This document shows, piece after piece, positions 1 through 8,331 of a DNA stretch of 64,000 nt (positions are counted from its first letter, which is position 1; the number at the start of each line of letters is the position of its first letter). The position numbers and the translations under genes were made by a program. Where the stretch lies: the NCBI GenBank assembly GCA_963834705.1, contig CAWICV010000013.1, positions 496,001 through 560,000 on the forward strand, given 5' to 3'. Below the pieces are notes generated by a model. That model worked only from the letters and a program-made list of their open reading frames with translations. It was not told the origin of the DNA and ran no database searches. The stretch comes from RYN-230 sp963834705 (GTDB taxonomy: Bacteria; Actinomycetota; Actinomycetes; Streptosporangiales; Streptosporangiaceae).

Positions 1-1
1 G

Positions 2-1162
2 CCAGACCGGCTGACCGGGACTGCTGAAGTGCTGGCCGAGGTCGGCAGTCAGTTCCGCAACGTGCTGTACCGGGTTGTCAACGGCCTGCCCAAGGAAGGC
101 CGGGCCGTCCGGCCAACCTATCGCCGGGGCGGACGTCAAGTCGGGTTCTGGGCTCAAGCTTACTCGCGGCACCTGGTCTACAAGGCGCTCGCGGAACGGG
201 TCAGTGCCGCCGTCGGAAGTGGCCGGGTACGGCACGCCGACACTGAGCCGGTTACGACCCGGCGGCTAGCCGAGTCGCTGCGTCATCGAGGGCGGCTGAA
301 TCACTCGGTCACGGCAAGCGGGCCGCTGCAGTACCCCGAGCGGGACCTGCCGGTAGCGCCGTACACCTTTGGCTGCTGGCTCGGCGACGGGGCGACTATG
401 AGCGCTGGCTTCACCTGCGCCGACGAGGAAATCCTGAACCACATCCGTGCGGACGGGTATGTCGTCAGCCACCATGCCAGCACCCGGATGCAGTACACGA
501 TCTCGAACCGGCCTGTGCGCACCCGGCGTATCGCCAAGGCGCTTGAGCTAGCGGAGCAAGGCATGAGCGTTGCTCAGGCCGCTCGCCACTGCGGTGTTGG
601 GCTTTCTGCTGTGCTCCAGGCGGCGGGAGGCCGGTTCCCGCCGGGCCGCAGGGGTGCTGCTGGCCCATCCTCGCCTGCACTGGACCGTTACCAGACGCTT
701 CGTGAGATATTCCGGGAGGTTGGAGCCAAGCACATTCCCGACGCGTACCTGCATGCTTCAGTCCCACAGCGCCGTGCTCTGCTCGCCGGGCTGCTCGACA
801 CCGACGGCTACTGCAGCCCCGGCGGAACGGTTGAGTTCACCGCCACCAACCGTGATCTTGCGCACGGCGTACTGGAGCTGGTGCTGGGCCTGGGGTACAA
901 GGCCACGCTCCGCACTAAGCCCTGCGAGGGTCGGCGGGAGGAGACATCGACTGTTTTCACCGTCGGCTTCACCCCGCACGAACCGGTGTTCTGGCTCGGC
1001 CGGAAGCTGGCCCGGCAGCGCTCAGTCAACCGGTCCAGCCCAGCACGGCGGCGCTACATAGTGGATGTGCGGCCGGTCGAGTCCGTACCGGTTCGGTGCA
1101 TTCAGGTTGACAGCCCTAGCCGCCTCTACCTGGCCAGCCGCTCCTGCATCCCCACACACAAC
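2..1162 (+). other. Intein in FtsK with LAGLIDADG endonuclease (N-terminal end outside window)
   Basis: About 387 residues are visible. The C-terminal splice junction is clear: a beta strand (VRCIQVDSPSRLYLASRS), then IPTHN, with Ser as the +1 residue at 1163. Two dodecapeptide motifs are seen, FGCWLGDGA near 370-400 and LLAGLLDTDGY near 780-815, as in LAGLIDADG homing endonucleases. Between them, around 565-620, lies a helix-turn-helix-like stretch (GMSVAQAARHCGVGLSAVLQ), probably an added DNA-recognition module. The +1 Ser matches the Walker A serine (GxGK|ST), so the insertion site is inferred to be inside the P-loop. The splice Cys1/Ser1 and block A cannot be seen. Confidence 0.93.
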
Positions 1163-2152
1163 TCGACCTGCATCAACGGGCTGGTCACCTCGGTTTTGCT
1201 GCGCGCGGCGCCGGAATACGTGCGGATGGTCCTGGTCGATCCCAAACGAGTGGAACTCGCGATTTACCAGGGCATACCGCACCTTATTACGCCGATCATC
1301 ACGAACCCGAAGAAGGCGGCCGAGGCGCTGCAGTGGGTGGTCGGCGAAATGGACCGCCGTTATGACGACCTGGCCGCGTTCGGTTTCCGGCATATCGACG
1401 ACTTCAACAAGGCGGTGCGGGCGGGCAAGCTGACCGCGCCGCCTGGCAGCGAGCGGGTGTTCACCGCCTACCCGTACCTGCTGGTGATCGTGGATGAGCT
1501 GGCCGACCTGATGATGATCGCGCCGCGCGACGTCGAGGACGCCGTGGTGCGGATCACCCAGCTGGCCCGGGCGGCCGGGATCCACCTGGTGCTGGCCACC
1601 CAGCGGCCCAGCGTGGACGTAGTGACCGGCCTGATCAAGGCCAACGTGCCGTCCCGGCTGGCGTTCGCCACCTCCAGCCTCACCGACAGCCGGGTCATCC
1701 TGGACCAGCCCGGCGCGGAGAAGCTGGTCGGCCAGGGCGACTGCCTGTTCCTGCCGATGGGCGCGAGCAAGCCGATGCGGCTGCAGAACGCGTTCGTCAC
1801 CGAGAAAGAGATCCGCGAGGTCGTCAGGCACTGCAAGGAGCAGGAGCAGCCCATCTACCGGGACGACGTGGCCGCCCCGGAAGGGGCCAAGCGGGAGATC
1901 GACGCCGATATCGGCGACGACCTCGAATTGTTGCTGCAAGCTGCTGAGCTGGTAATCCGTACCCAATTCGGGTCCACCTCGATGCTGCAGCGCAAGCTGC
2001 GGGTCGGCTTCGCCAAGGCGGGCCGGCTGATGGACCTGCTGGAGAGCCGCAACATCGTCGGGCCGAGTGAGGGCTCCAAAGCCAGGGACGTGCTAGTCCG
2101 GCCGGAGGATGCGGACAGCGTGATTGATTCGCTCCGGGGCGGGCAAGACTGA
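2..2152 (+). CDS. ftsK: DNA translocase FtsK, 3' part, interrupted by an intein (5' end outside window)
   Basis: FtsK is the septal hexameric ATPase that pumps chromosomal DNA through the division site. The frame is open from the first bases, so the N-terminal membrane and linker regions and the N-extein lie upstream. After an intein ending in HN at 1162, the C-extein resumes with STCINGLVTSVL, the residues that follow the Walker A lysine in FtsK/SpoIIIE proteins. The motor continues with VLVDPKRVEL, a Walker B strand (YLLVIVDELADLMM) and LVLATQRPSVDVVTGLIKAN. The last 70 residues form the winged-helix gamma domain that reads chromosome polarity sequences (RTQFGSTSMLQRKLRVGFAK). The ORF ends 142 bp before a RodZ-like gene. 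A GTG at 29 is inside the intein and is not a real start. Confidence 0.95.
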   Translation, partial: PDRLTGTAEVLAEVGSQFRNVLYRVVNGLPKEGRAVRPTYRRGGRQVGFWAQAYSRHLVYKALAERVSAAVGSGRVRHADTEPVTTRRLAESLRHRGRLNHSVTASGPLQYPERDLPVAPYTFGCWLGDGATMSAGFTCADEEILNHIRADGYVVSHHASTRMQYTISNRPVRTRRIAKALELAEQGMSVAQAARHCGVGLSAVLQAAGGRFPPGRRGAAGPSSPALDRYQTLREIFREVGAKHIPDAYLHASVPQRRALLAGLLDTDGYCSPGGTVEFTATNRDLAHGVLELVLGLGYKATLRTKPCEGRREETSTVFTVGFTPHEPVFWLGRKLARQRSVNRSSPARRRYIVDVRPVESVPVRCIQVDSPSRLYLASRSCIPTHNSTCINGLVTSVLLRAAPEYVRMVLVDPKRVELAIYQGIPHLITPIITNPKKAAEALQWVVGEMDRRYDDLAAFGFRHIDDFNKAVRAGKLTAPPGSERVFTAYPYLLVIVDELADLMMIAPRDVEDAVVRITQLARAAGIHLVLATQRPSVDVVTGLIKANVPSRLAFATSSLTDSRVILDQPGAEKLVGQGDCLFLPMGASKPMRLQNAFVTEKEIREVVRHCKEQEQPIYRDDVAAPEGAKREIDADIGDDLELLLQAAELVIRTQFGSTSMLQRKLRVGFAKAGRLMDLLESRNIVGPSEGSKARDVLVRPEDADSVIDSLRGGQD

Positions 2153-2294
2153 CCGTGGGTCACGGCGACCATGCCGTGTGCCAGGGGGAATGTCTACACT
2201 TGTAGTGGCCCGGCGCGGCCGGTGCTGCTCACATCCGGTTACTGCTCCCGCACCCCGGGGCGGCCGCAGTGCAATATGGCAGTGGAGGCGCGGC

Positions 2295-3053
2295 GTGAGC
2301 ATTGGTGACACCCTGGCGGAGGCGCGGCGCCAGGCGGGTCTCACCATTACGCAGGTAAGCCAGCGAACCTGCATCAGAGAGACAATCATCCGGGGGATCG
2401 AGCGCGGGGATTTCTCTGCCTGCGGGGGCGACTTTTATGCGCGCGGCCATATCCGGAGCATTGCCCGGGCGGTGGGTGCGGACGATGAGGAGCTGATCCG
2501 CGAATACGACGCGCAGCACGGCGCGCCGCAGGCCATCCGGGCGGCGGATGTCTTTGAGCCGGCCACCCCGATCAAGATCAAGGAACGGCGGCGGCCGAAC
2601 TGGAGCCTGGCCATGATCCTGGTGCTGGCCGTGGTGGCCGGGTACGGGATCTACCACGTGGTCAGCTCGCCGGGGTCGCACTCGGCCAGCAACACGGCGG
2701 CCAGCGGCATCGACCACTCGCTGGCGTCGCACCATCACCCGAAGTCCAGCCACCCGGCGGCCACGCCGTCGGCCACCCCGTCCGTGACCCAGCCGCAGAA
2801 CGTGGTGATCAGCCTGACCGCCATCCAGGACTGCTGGGTCGAGTTCACCAAACCGGACGGCCGGTTCCTGACCCAGGCGTACATCGTCGGCGGCAGCACG
2901 AAGACGTGGACGTTCGACCGCTCGGTGGACATGAACATCGGCAACCCCGGCGGCATCGTGCTCACCGTGAACGGGAGGAAGCTCGGCTCGCCAGGTTCCG
3001 CCGGGCAGCCGGTCACGCTGAGCCTGGGGCCAGGTAAGCCTGTCACTGGCTAG
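2295..3053 (+). CDS. RodZ-like helix-turn-helix membrane protein (DUF4115 C-terminus)
   Basis: Predicted 252 aa. Residues about 1-75 form a RodZ-type HTH (SIGDTLAEARRQAGLTITQV, then FYARGHIRSIARAVG). A basic stretch (KERRRPNW) precedes one membrane segment at about 103-122. A Ser/Thr/Pro/His-rich linker leads to a C-terminal beta-rich DUF4115 domain (about 170-250, VVISLTAIQDCWVEF). This is the RodZ layout: cytoplasmic HTH, one TM helix, external domain. In other bacteria RodZ links MreB to the wall machinery; the role here is inferred. The GTG at 2295 is chosen because GGAGG lies just upstream and the HTH begins there. The longer frame from 2124 has no matching N-terminus. It sits between ftsK and rimO, as is common in actinomycetes. 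Confidence 0.85.
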   Translation: MSIGDTLAEARRQAGLTITQVSQRTCIRETIIRGIERGDFSACGGDFYARGHIRSIARAVGADDEELIREYDAQHGAPQAIRAADVFEPATPIKIKERRRPNWSLAMILVLAVVAGYGIYHVVSSPGSHSASNTAASGIDHSLASHHHPKSSHPAATPSATPSVTQPQNVVISLTAIQDCWVEFTKPDGRFLTQAYIVGGSTKTWTFDRSVDMNIGNPGGIVLTVNGRKLGSPGSAGQPVTLSLGPGKPVTG

Positions 3054-3184
3054 TACCCGTTAGTCCGGGGGGACGACGACCCCCTGGGCCCCCGATCACC
3101 GCTCCGGGCCGGGCTGCCGCTAGTCAGGGCCGGGGCCGCGTGCCTGCGGACCAAGAGGGCAGCCCGCTACCGTAGGCTTCTGGC

Positions 3185-4675
3185 GTGCCGTCGAAAGAGC
3201 GTACTGTCAGCCTGGTCACCCTGGGCTGTGCCCGTAACGAGGTGGACTCCGAGGAACTCGCGGCCCGGCTGGAGGCGGCCGGCTGGACGCTGGCCGACCG
3301 CGACACGGCCAGCGTGGTGCTGGTGAACACGTGCGGGTTCATCGAGGCGGCCAAGCAGGAGTCGGTCAGCGAACTGCTCGACGCGGCCGACGGCGGCGCG
3401 ACGGTGGTCGCGGCAGGCTGCCTGGCCGAGCGGTACGGCGACTCGCTGGCCGCCGAGCTGCCCGAGGCCCAGGTGCTCAGCTTCGACGACTACGGCGACA
3501 TCGGGGCCCGGCTGGACGAGGTGCTGGCCGGCCAGCGGCGGCCCGCGCACCAGCCGAGGGACCGGCGCCGCCTGCTGCCGATTTCCCCGGCCAGCCGGCC
3601 GGGCGGCACGGCGGCCCGCCCGCCGGGGCACGGCGACGCCGCCCGCACCCCCGCCGTCCAGCCCGGCGGGGGGATCCCGGACCTGCCGCCGGGGGCCGCG
3701 CCCGCGTCCGGGCCGCGGACGCTGCGGCGCCGGCTGGCCGCCGGGCCGGTCGCCCCGCTTAAGATCGCTTCCGGTTGTGACCGGCGGTGCAGCTTCTGTG
3801 CTATCCCGGCGTTCCGCGGCGCGTTCCTGTCCCGCCCGCCCGAGGACCTGGTGGCCGAGGCGCACTGGCTGGCCGGCCAGGGCGTCCGGGAACTCGTCCT
3901 GGTCAGCGAGAACTCCACCTCGTACGGCAAGGACCTGGGCAATCCCCGGCTGCTGGACGAGCTGCTGCCCGCGCTGGCCGCGGTGGGCGGCATCCGCCGG
4001 GTCCGGGTCAGCTACCTGCAGCCGGCCGAGATGCGCCCGGCGCTGATCGACGTGATGACCTCGACCCCCGGGGTGGCGCCGTACTTCGACCTCTCGTTCC
4101 AGCACGCCAGCGGGCGGGTGCTGCGGGCCATGCGCCGGTTCGGTGACCGGGAGCGGTTCAGCGGGCTGATTGCGGAGATCAGGCGGGCCCGCCCGGACGC
4201 GGGCGTCCGGTCCAACTTCATCGTGGGCTTCCCCGGCGAGACCGAGGCCGACGTGGCCGAGCTGCACCGTTTCCTGTCCGAGGCCGGGCTGGACGCGATC
4301 GGCGTGTTCGGCTACTCCGACGAGGACGGTACCGAGGCGGCCACGCTGGACGGCCAGCTGGACCCGGCCGAGATCGCACGCCGGGTGGATGACCTGGCGG
4401 GCCTGGCCGACGAGCTGATGGCCCAGCGGGCCGCCGACCGGGTCGGCGAGGTGGCCGAGGTGCTCCTGGAGGAAGACCTCGGCGATGGCCGCTACCTGGG
4501 CCGGGCCGCACATCAGGCACCCGAGGTGGACGGGACCACGACCGTGCTCGGCGAGCCGGGCCTGGCCATCGGCGAGATTGTCCCCGCCCGGGTCACCGAC
4601 GGCGACGGGGTGGACCTGGTGGCCGGCGCGCTCGCCGCACCCCGGGCGCGGCCTGGGTGTGCGGGCGCGCATTGA
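3185..4675 (+). CDS. rimO: Ribosomal protein S12 methylthiotransferase RimO
   Basis: Radical-SAM enzyme that methylthiolates the conserved Asp of ribosomal protein S12 (uS12). The 496-aa product has the three N-terminal cysteines for the auxiliary 4Fe-4S cluster: C15 (LGCARNEVDS), C50 (NTCGFIE) and C79 (AAGCLAERYG). The radical-SAM CxxxCxxC is C198/C202/C205 (CDRRCSFC), followed by SENSTSYGKDLG and NFIVGFPGETEADV. The C-terminal ~60 residues fit a TRAM domain. NTCGFIEAAKQES and the S12-type radical-SAM region separate it from its paralogue MiaB at 37060. A Pro/Ala-rich insert (about residues 115-185) precedes the radical-SAM core. The GTG start begins the SLVTLGC strand at once. The stop overlaps pgsA, indicating coupling. 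Confidence 0.96.
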   Translation: MPSKERTVSLVTLGCARNEVDSEELAARLEAAGWTLADRDTASVVLVNTCGFIEAAKQESVSELLDAADGGATVVAAGCLAERYGDSLAAELPEAQVLSFDDYGDIGARLDEVLAGQRRPAHQPRDRRRLLPISPASRPGGTAARPPGHGDAARTPAVQPGGGIPDLPPGAAPASGPRTLRRRLAAGPVAPLKIASGCDRRCSFCAIPAFRGAFLSRPPEDLVAEAHWLAGQGVRELVLVSENSTSYGKDLGNPRLLDELLPALAAVGGIRRVRVSYLQPAEMRPALIDVMTSTPGVAPYFDLSFQHASGRVLRAMRRFGDRERFSGLIAEIRRARPDAGVRSNFIVGFPGETEADVAELHRFLSEAGLDAIGVFGYSDEDGTEAATLDGQLDPAEIARRVDDLAGLADELMAQRAADRVGEVAEVLLEEDLGDGRYLGRAAHQAPEVDGTTTVLGEPGLAIGEIVPARVTDGDGVDLVAGALAAPRARPGCAGAH

Positions 4676-5310
4676 GCCAGCCCGCCGCAGGCACCAGCGG
4701 CGGAACGCCGCCGCGGCGGGCCGCGCCGCCGGGCGTGGTGCCGGCCCCGGGCGTGCTGAACCTGGCCAACGCGCTGACCGTGCTCCGGCTACTGCTGGTG
4801 CCGGTGTTCGTGCTGTTCCTGCTGGCAGGCGGCACCGGCGCCCGGGTCACCGCGCTGCTGGTGTTCCTGGCCGCGTCGGCGACCGACATGCTGGACGGCC
4901 GGATCGCCCGGAGCCGTGGCCTGATCACCGACTTCGGCAAGATCGCCGACCCGATCGCGGACAAGGCGCTGACCGGGGCGGCCCTGGTCACCCTGTCCGC
5001 TCAGGGCGAACTGGCCTGGTGGGTCACGGCCGTCATCCTGGCCCGCGAGCTCGTGGTCACCGGGCTGCGGTTCTGGGTGCTCCGGCACGGGGTCATCGCG
5101 GCCAGCCGGGGCGGGAAGGTGAAGACCATCCTGCAGGTGCTGGCGATCGCGCTATACGTGGTCCCCGGGCCACCGGCGCTGCTCCGCGAGGTGGTGATGG
5201 GCCTGGCCGTGGCCGTCACCCTGGTCACCGGGGCGGACTACGCGATCCGTGCGATCCACTTGCGCAGCCGCAGCCGGGCCGCGCACGAGCCCGCCGGGGA
5301 CGGCCGGTGA
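4657..5310 (+). CDS. pgsA: CDP-diacylglycerol--glycerol-3-phosphate 3-phosphatidyltransferase PgsA
   Basis: Integral membrane CDP-alcohol phosphatidyltransferase that makes phosphatidylglycerol phosphate, the committed step to PG and cardiolipin. The full CDP-OH-P motif is present at residues 77-102: DxxDG(x2)AR(x8)G(x3)D(x3)D, read as DMLDGRIAR then GKIADPIAD. Several hydrophobic segments flank it (LLLVPVFVLFLLAG; ALLVFLAASA). The start is uncertain: GTG at 4657 overlaps rimO by 19 nt, and a TTG at 4672 would overlap the rimO stop as TTGA. No strong Shine-Dalgarno supports either, so translation is probably coupled to rimO. It overlaps cinA by 4 nt at the 3' end. Symbol pgsA is used because of rimO-pgsA-cinA synteny; related enzymes of this fold differ in substrate. 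Confidence 0.93.
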   Translation: MCGRALSQPAAGTSGGTPPRRAAPPGVVPAPGVLNLANALTVLRLLLVPVFVLFLLAGGTGARVTALLVFLAASATDMLDGRIARSRGLITDFGKIADPIADKALTGAALVTLSAQGELAWWVTAVILARELVVTGLRFWVLRHGVIAASRGGKVKTILQVLAIALYVVPGPPALLREVVMGLAVAVTLVTGADYAIRAIHLRSRSRAAHEPAGDGR

Positions 5311-5849
5311 CCGGGCCGGACGGCGGGCTGCCGGGCGCCGCGGCCGCCGCGCAGCAGGTGGTGGCCGGGCTGACCGCGCGGCGGCAACTGGTCGCGGTGG
5401 CGGAGTCGCTCACCGGCGGGCTGCTGGCCGCGGCGCTGGCCAGCGTGCCGGGCGCCTCGGTGGTGCTGCGCGGCGGCATCGTCGCCTACGCGACCGACCT
5501 CAAGGCCAGCCTGCTCGGGGTGGACCAGGCCGTGCTGGACGCGTGTGGCGCGGTCTCGGCGGAGACCGCGCTGGCCATGGCCGAGGGGGTGCGGGCCCGG
5601 CTGGAGGCCACGTTCGGGGTAGCCACCACCGGGGTGGCCGGCCCTGATCCGGCCGAGGGGAAGCCGGTGGGCACCGTGTACATTGCAGCTACCCGGGGGG
5701 ACACCGGGCCGGGCGCCAGGCAGACTGGCCAGCGTGACCACCTCATCCGGCGGCTGGACCTGGCTGGGAGCAGGAACGACATCCGCGGCCAAACTGTCAC
5801 CGATGCCCTGGCGTTGCTCCTTGTCATGATGCGGGAAGAGACCCGATGA
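5307..5849 (+). CDS. cinA: CinA C-terminal domain protein (nicotinamide-nucleotide amidase, PncC type)
   Basis: A 180-aa stand-alone CinA C-terminal domain. Such proteins deamidate NMN to nicotinate mononucleotide in pyridine-nucleotide recycling. Typical motifs are LVAVAESLTGGLLAAALASV near the N-terminus, RGGIVAYATDLKASLLGV, VSAETALAMAEGVR and a glycine-rich TTGVAGPDPAEGKPVGTVYIA. The MoaB-like N-terminal domain of full CinA is absent, as is usual in actinomycetes, so this is not a truncation. GTG at 5307 overlaps the pgsA stop as GTGA, so the two are translationally coupled. It lies directly upstream of clgR. The competence role implied by the old name is not supported here. Confidence 0.93.
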   Translation: MTGPDGGLPGAAAAAQQVVAGLTARRQLVAVAESLTGGLLAAALASVPGASVVLRGGIVAYATDLKASLLGVDQAVLDACGAVSAETALAMAEGVRARLEATFGVATTGVAGPDPAEGKPVGTVYIAATRGDTGPGARQTGQRDHLIRRLDLAGSRNDIRGQTVTDALALLLVMMREETR

Positions 5850-5856
5850 TTACAGT

Positions 5857-5874
5857 GTTACGTTAGCAGCGAAC
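5857..5874. promoter_or_regulatory. ClgR-box-like imperfect palindrome upstream of clgR
   Basis: The sequence GTTACGTTAGCAGCGAAC lies 87 bp upstream of the clgR start. Its right arm, GCGAAC, and the GTT...AAC ends match the published ClgR box shape (CGC-N5-GCG with AT-rich flanks), with one or two mismatches in the left arm. ClgR is autoregulated in several actinobacteria, so an autoregulatory site is plausible. This is a visual match only. Confidence 0.4.
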
Positions 5875-5960
5875 ACGGCACCGGGCGCTGTCCCTACTGT
5901 CGGTAAGGACGGGTACGGTGGTGCTAATGAAGGAGACACTTCGCGGAAGGGAGTGCGGCG

Positions 5961-6443
5961 ATGGTCCTGCTTCGTCACTTGCTTGGTGACGTGCTGCGGC
6001 GGCTACGTCTGCGGCAGGGTCGCACCCTCCGCGAGGTGTCTGCCGCGGCCCGGGTGTCTCTCGGCTACCTGTCCGAGGTGGAGCGCGGCCAGAAGGAAGC
6101 ATCGTCCGAGCTGCTCGCGGCGATCTGCTCGGCGCTGAACACCCCGCTGTCCCACGTGCTCGGTGAGGTCTCGGACAGCTTCGCCCTGGCCGAGCTGCAG
6201 AACGAGTCGGCCGTGCTCACCCCGGCGGGGGCGGCCCCGGCCAGCGACGGCGAGCGCAGCCTGGACGCGCTCCCGGCGGCCCGCGCATTCGCCGTCCGGC
6301 CCCACCTGCGGGTGCCGGCCGGGCACACCCGTGGCATGGACTCCGAGACGGTGCTCCGCCCGGTCGGCGTGAACGAGGACCACCCGGCCTTCGAAGAGGT
6401 AACCAGGCGGGTCCGCGACATGACCGACATGGTGCCCGCCTGA
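5961..6443 (+). CDS. clgR: ClgR family transcriptional regulator (Clp gene regulator)
   Basis: A 160-aa XRE-type HTH activator. The HTH occupies about residues 8-65 (LRRLRLRQGRTLREVSAAAR, VSLGYLSEVERGQKEASSEL, LLAAICSALNTPLS), a near-perfect ClgR signature. The rest is a variable, Ala-rich tail. In Streptomyces, Corynebacterium and Mycobacterium ClgR activates clp protease genes and the DNA-damage promoter class that includes recA. Start ATG 5961 has GGAAGGGAG about 8 nt upstream. A ClgR-like box lies in its promoter and a RecA-NDp-like promoter lies upstream of recA in this window (29470). Unlike many actinomycete ClgR proteins, the C-terminus does not end in a typical hydrophobic AA degron (it ends MVPA). 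Confidence 0.92.
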   Translation: MVLLRHLLGDVLRRLRLRQGRTLREVSAAARVSLGYLSEVERGQKEASSELLAAICSALNTPLSHVLGEVSDSFALAELQNESAVLTPAGAAPASDGERSLDALPAARAFAVRPHLRVPAGHTRGMDSETVLRPVGVNEDHPAFEEVTRRVRDMTDMVPA

Positions 6444-6446
6444 TCG

Positions 6447-7466
6447 CTAGCGGCCGACCAGATCGAGTAGCTGCCAGGTGAGATACAGGCAGATTTCGTC
6501 ACGCAGCTCTGCGTCCGTGCTCCGGCCGAGACGCGTTCTGCTGCTGCCGCTGACCCCGTTGTCCCCGGAACTGCTGGTCTCGAGCCATCCGGAACCATAC
6601 CAGGACGGGCGGCGCAGGGTGGCCCGGATCGTGCCCCGTGACGTGTCGATAGTGGCCGTGCCCGCCGTCATCAGCTGCTCGGTCGCGGCCTGCGCCCAGG
6701 CGTCCACCCAGTCCTCCACCCGGCTCACCGGGTCGTCCGGGCTGGCCGGCAGCGCCTCCATCCGCGAGTCGGCGAGCACCTGCTCGATCAGCCCGGCCGG
6801 ACCGCCGACGTAGCTCCAGCCCAGGTCGATCTCGCTGGCCACGCACCAGGCCTGGTCATCAGGCCACCACAGGTTGGCCGTCTGGTCCTCGCCGGGCAGG
6901 CCGTCACCCAGCCGGGCGGGGGCCGTCACCTCCTCGGCCGGCCCGGTGTACAGCAGGTATTCGCGGTTGGGCAGCCGGACCCGGGCCCCGGAACGGACCT
7001 CGGCGGGCAGCGGGCCGGGCACCGGCTCGGCGGGCTGGCCGGCCGGGGTGAACCGGACCGCGGTCTCCCAGCCGTAGCCGTCCCAGATGCAGAACCAGCA
7101 CCGGTCCGGCGTGGCCGTCCAGTCCCGGGTCAGCCCGGCCAGCACGAGGGCGTCCGGCGGGTACAGGCTGCCCTGCCGCGGTCCCTGGCTGGACCACGGA
7201 GCGGGCCCGCTGGGCCGCACCGGCGGCAGCGCGATGGAATGGAACTGGGTGGCCGGGCGCAGCGGCTGCCCGCTCCACGCGGCCACCTCGGCCCAGCGGA
7301 CCAGGCGGTGGCCAGTACCGGGTTCCTCGGCCGGATGCAGCACCCGTGCGTACGCCTCGAACCCGCCAGGCACGACCGATGCGACCCGGTGGACGTCGAA
7401 CGGCAGCAGCCGGGGACCGATCCAGCCGGCCGCCCCGACCGCGTCACTCCAGGCTAGTTGGCTCAC
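6447..7466 (-). CDS. Conserved hypothetical protein (339 aa), no recognised domain
   Basis: The product is a soluble, Trp-rich, acidic 339-aa protein with no signal peptide or membrane segment. It starts MSQLAWSDAVGAAGW and contains FDVHRVASVVPGGFEAYARV, CWFCIWDGYGW, NREYLLYTGP, NLWWPDDQAWCVASEIDLGW and a C-terminal DEICLYLTWQLLDL. The strongly patterned aromatic motifs and normal actinomycete codon use argue for a real gene. I recall similar uncharacterised actinobacterial proteins but cannot name a function. It converges on clgR with a gap of only 3 bp, so the two genes share a termination region. Confidence 0.78.
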   Translation of the reverse strand: MSQLAWSDAVGAAGWIGPRLLPFDVHRVASVVPGGFEAYARVLHPAEEPGTGHRLVRWAEVAAWSGQPLRPATQFHSIALPPVRPSGPAPWSSQGPRQGSLYPPDALVLAGLTRDWTATPDRCWFCIWDGYGWETAVRFTPAGQPAEPVPGPLPAEVRSGARVRLPNREYLLYTGPAEEVTAPARLGDGLPGEDQTANLWWPDDQAWCVASEIDLGWSYVGGPAGLIEQVLADSRMEALPASPDDPVSRVEDWVDAWAQAATEQLMTAGTATIDTSRGTIRATLRRPSWYGSGWLETSSSGDNGVSGSSRTRLGRSTDAELRDEICLYLTWQLLDLVGR

Positions 7467-7517
7467 CCCTGGATGTTCGCAGCCTGCACCGGCCCGGCCA
7501 ACTGGATATCGGCGCGC

Positions 7518-7976
7518 TCAGGCCCAGGCGCGCGGGTCGTTGGTCAGTTCGAGGACCCGCTCCGGCAGCCGCCCGGTCGCGATGTGTTCCAGGGTGACCT
7601 CTTCCAGGATGGCCCGCTCGTTGGCGCGCAGCGCGATCCAGACGCTCTGCAGCGGCTCAGCCACCCCGATGTAGCCGATATTTTCCGGGCGCTCGCCGCG
7701 CACCCCGACCAGCTGCCCATCGATGGCCCGGATGATGTCCGCGAGCGCGATATCGGCAGCCGGCTTGGCCAGCCAGAAGCCACCCTCGGGGCCGCGCTGG
7801 CTGCGCACCAGGCCCGCCCGGCGGAGCTGGGTCAGGATCGCCTCCAGAAACTTCCCCGGGATGTGCTGGGAACGCGCCAGTTGCTCGGCGGTGACATGGC
7901 CGCCTTCGGCGGCGGCCAACTCGACCGCGGCGCGCAGCGCGTAGTCAGCACGAGCAGACAGCCTCATGTCCAGCAT
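7518..7976 (-). CDS. Rrf2 family transcriptional regulator
   Basis: A 152-aa winged-helix repressor of the Rrf2/IscR family. The N-terminus MRLSARADYALRAAVELAAA, the recognition helix region (QLARSQHIPGKFLEAILTQL) and the wing (LVRSQRGPEGGFWLAKPA) are diagnostic. The C-terminal half, where IscR/NsrR carry three Fe-S cysteines, has no cysteine at all, so this member cannot bind a cluster in the usual way. ATG 7976 and ATG 7967 (MRLSAR) are both possible starts. No Fe-S or sulfur genes are next to it, so the target is unknown. Confidence 0.9.
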   Translation of the reverse strand: MLDMRLSARADYALRAAVELAAAEGGHVTAEQLARSQHIPGKFLEAILTQLRRAGLVRSQRGPEGGFWLAKPAADIALADIIRAIDGQLVGVRGERPENIGYIGVAEPLQSVWIALRANERAILEEVTLEHIATGRLPERVLELTNDPRAWA

Positions 7977-8078
7977 TATGCAGCTTGCCGAGGGGTGACC
8001 GGGCCAGGCGGGGCCGATTGCGCCCCCGTTTGGTAGGGAATCGCACAGCTGGCCGCGTCCTTCCGGGCCGCTCCGCGG

Positions 8079-8293
8079 GTGCCTGCCGAGCGGGCCGGGA
8101 CGTTCTATGGGCAGGCGATGACGGCCGGGGACATCTACACCGTGGCCGGCGATGGCACGGCCGGTTACGCCGGGGACGGCGGCCCGGCCGCGGCGGCGGA
8201 GCTGTCCAGCCCGGAAGGGTGGCGGTGGACCGGTCCGGAGACCTGGTCATCGGCGACAGCGGCAACGGGCGGGTGCGGATCATCCGCAGTTAG
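8079..8293 (+). pseudogene. Frameshifted fragment of an NHL-repeat (beta-propeller) protein
   Basis: One frame reads FYGQAMTAGDIYTVAGDGTA then GYAGDGGPAAAAELSSPEG, typical of actinobacterial secreted NHL-repeat proteins. Near 8215 the match moves to another frame, VAVDRSGDLVIGDSGNGRVR, which is the expected continuation (GVAVDxxGNLVIADxxNxRVR). The fragment covers little more than one propeller blade, has no start or signal peptide and ends at a stop at 8293. It is read as a decayed, frameshifted remnant of a larger gene. The rest of 7977-8331 holds nothing else I recognise. Confidence 0.62.
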
Positions 8294-8331
8294 GCCCGTT
8301 GCCGCCGCGCCGGGGTCTCAGCGCCGGGGGC

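Noticed and set aside
3167..4672. 501-codon minus-strand frame opposite rimO
   Set aside because: Shadow of the rimO coding region; rimO has all family motifs.
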